Notes under the pieces: generated by a model
The model's database searches: none
What the model saw: the letters and a program-made list of their open reading frames with translations, nothing else
What the model was told of the DNA's origin: nothing
Translations under genes and position numbers: made by a program
Source of the DNA: an uncultured Muribaculaceae bacterium
Lineage (GTDB): Bacteria; Bacteroidota; Bacteroidia; Bacteroidales; Muribaculaceae
DNA length: 14,112 nt
Reading direction: 5' to 3'
NCBI GenBank assembly: GCA_910584495.1
Contig: CAJUAR010000072.1
Span: 1-14,112, forward strand
In this document: positions 13,780-14,112 of the stretch, in pieces
How positions within the stretch are numbered: the first letter of the stretch is position 1
Layout: every line of letters starts with the position of its first letter

Positions 13780-14112
13780 TCAGCTATCCTCATTCCATAT
13801 GCGTTCAAATTCGTCTTTTTCGATGAAATTGTCATATTCCCAAAATGAACTTGAAAATTTGCGGCGGCGCAGCAAGCGCAGGCCGACGCATGGCCTGTCC
13901 TCACTCACACGAACCACGCCTGTTCGCTTAAAATAAATCTGACGCACAGCTTTCTCGCCATGGAAATTTATCATTGTCTTCGGTTTCCCATTCTTGTCAG
14001 GAATCTGAACATAAATATCAGCATCGGGTCGAGGTATTTTCTTTTTAATCGAGTCAAGCAATACTTCGGTTATTTTTGAGAGTTTGTTAACGGCTCCGAG
14101 GAGCCAAGTGTT
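13780..14112 (-). CDS. C-terminal part of an unidentified protein (5' end outside window)
   Basis: The frame is open from the right edge to TGA 13782-13780, giving 110 residues of the C-terminal part. An internal TTG at 14061 could be read as a start, but the frame stays open upstream of it, so the true start is probably outside the window. The visible part is polar and strongly charged. It has a basic stretch (Lys-Lys-Lys near the start, Leu-Arg-Arg-Arg-Lys-Phe in the middle), an Asp-Ala-Asp-Ile-Tyr-Val-Gln-Ile strand, and an acidic aromatic tail (Phe-Glu-Arg-Ile-Trp-Asn-Glu-Asp-Ser). There is no membrane segment or recognised motif, so I assign no function. It is separated from clpB by 166 nt, in which I see no clear terminator or promoter. 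Confidence 0.65.
   Translation of the reverse strand, partial: NTWLLGAVNKLSKITEVLLDSIKKKIPRPDADIYVQIPDKNGKPKTMINFHGEKAVRQIYFKRTGVVRVSEDRPCVGLRLLRRRKFSSSFWEYDNFIEKDEFERIWNEDS

Overview
The window reads as ordinary core chromosome of a Bacteroidales bacterium. Type IX secretion genes (PorT and a PorP/SprF-type protein) are present. Intergenic promoters follow the Bacteroidetes pattern (TTTG, about 19 nt, TAnnTTTG). One lipoprotein carries an acidic Cys-Ser-Asp-Asp-Asp-Asp N terminus typical of that phylum, and the protein sequences fit this group. Type IX secretion argues against Bacteroides sensu stricto; a Muribaculaceae-like or Prevotella/Porphyromonas-like host is my inference. I see no mobile element, CRISPR array, tRNA, rRNA or phage module. 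Every gene I can support lies on the minus strand, so transcription runs from high to low coordinates.

Read in transcription order from the right edge: an unidentified protein whose 5' end lies outside the window; clpB, followed closely by a small lipoprotein gene and an intrinsic terminator; a promoter driving tdk (E. coli-type thymidine kinase), a yhcH-family gene overlapping it by 4 nt, and a DUF3108 gene; a promoter driving typA, folP (4-nt overlap) and cdaA, the c-di-AMP synthase; a single YbjN-like gene with its own probable promoter; an intergenic region with a 12-bp AT-rich inverted repeat, then acpP, fabF and mtnN, closed by a strong terminator; and a consensus promoter, a possible 20-codon membrane peptide, porT and a porP/sprF-like gene cut by the left edge.

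Functionally the window covers protein quality control (ClpB), nucleotide salvage (Tdk), ribosome-associated GTPase function (TypA), folate synthesis (FolP), second-messenger synthesis (CdaA), fatty acid elongation (AcpP, FabF), SAM by-product recycling (MtnN) and outer-membrane secretion (PorT, PorP-like). No undescribed multi-gene system stands out. The most useful leads are the small membrane peptide in the porT leader, the inverted repeat upstream of acpP, the hairpin between acpP and fabF, and the lipoprotein gene that appears to be read through from clpB.
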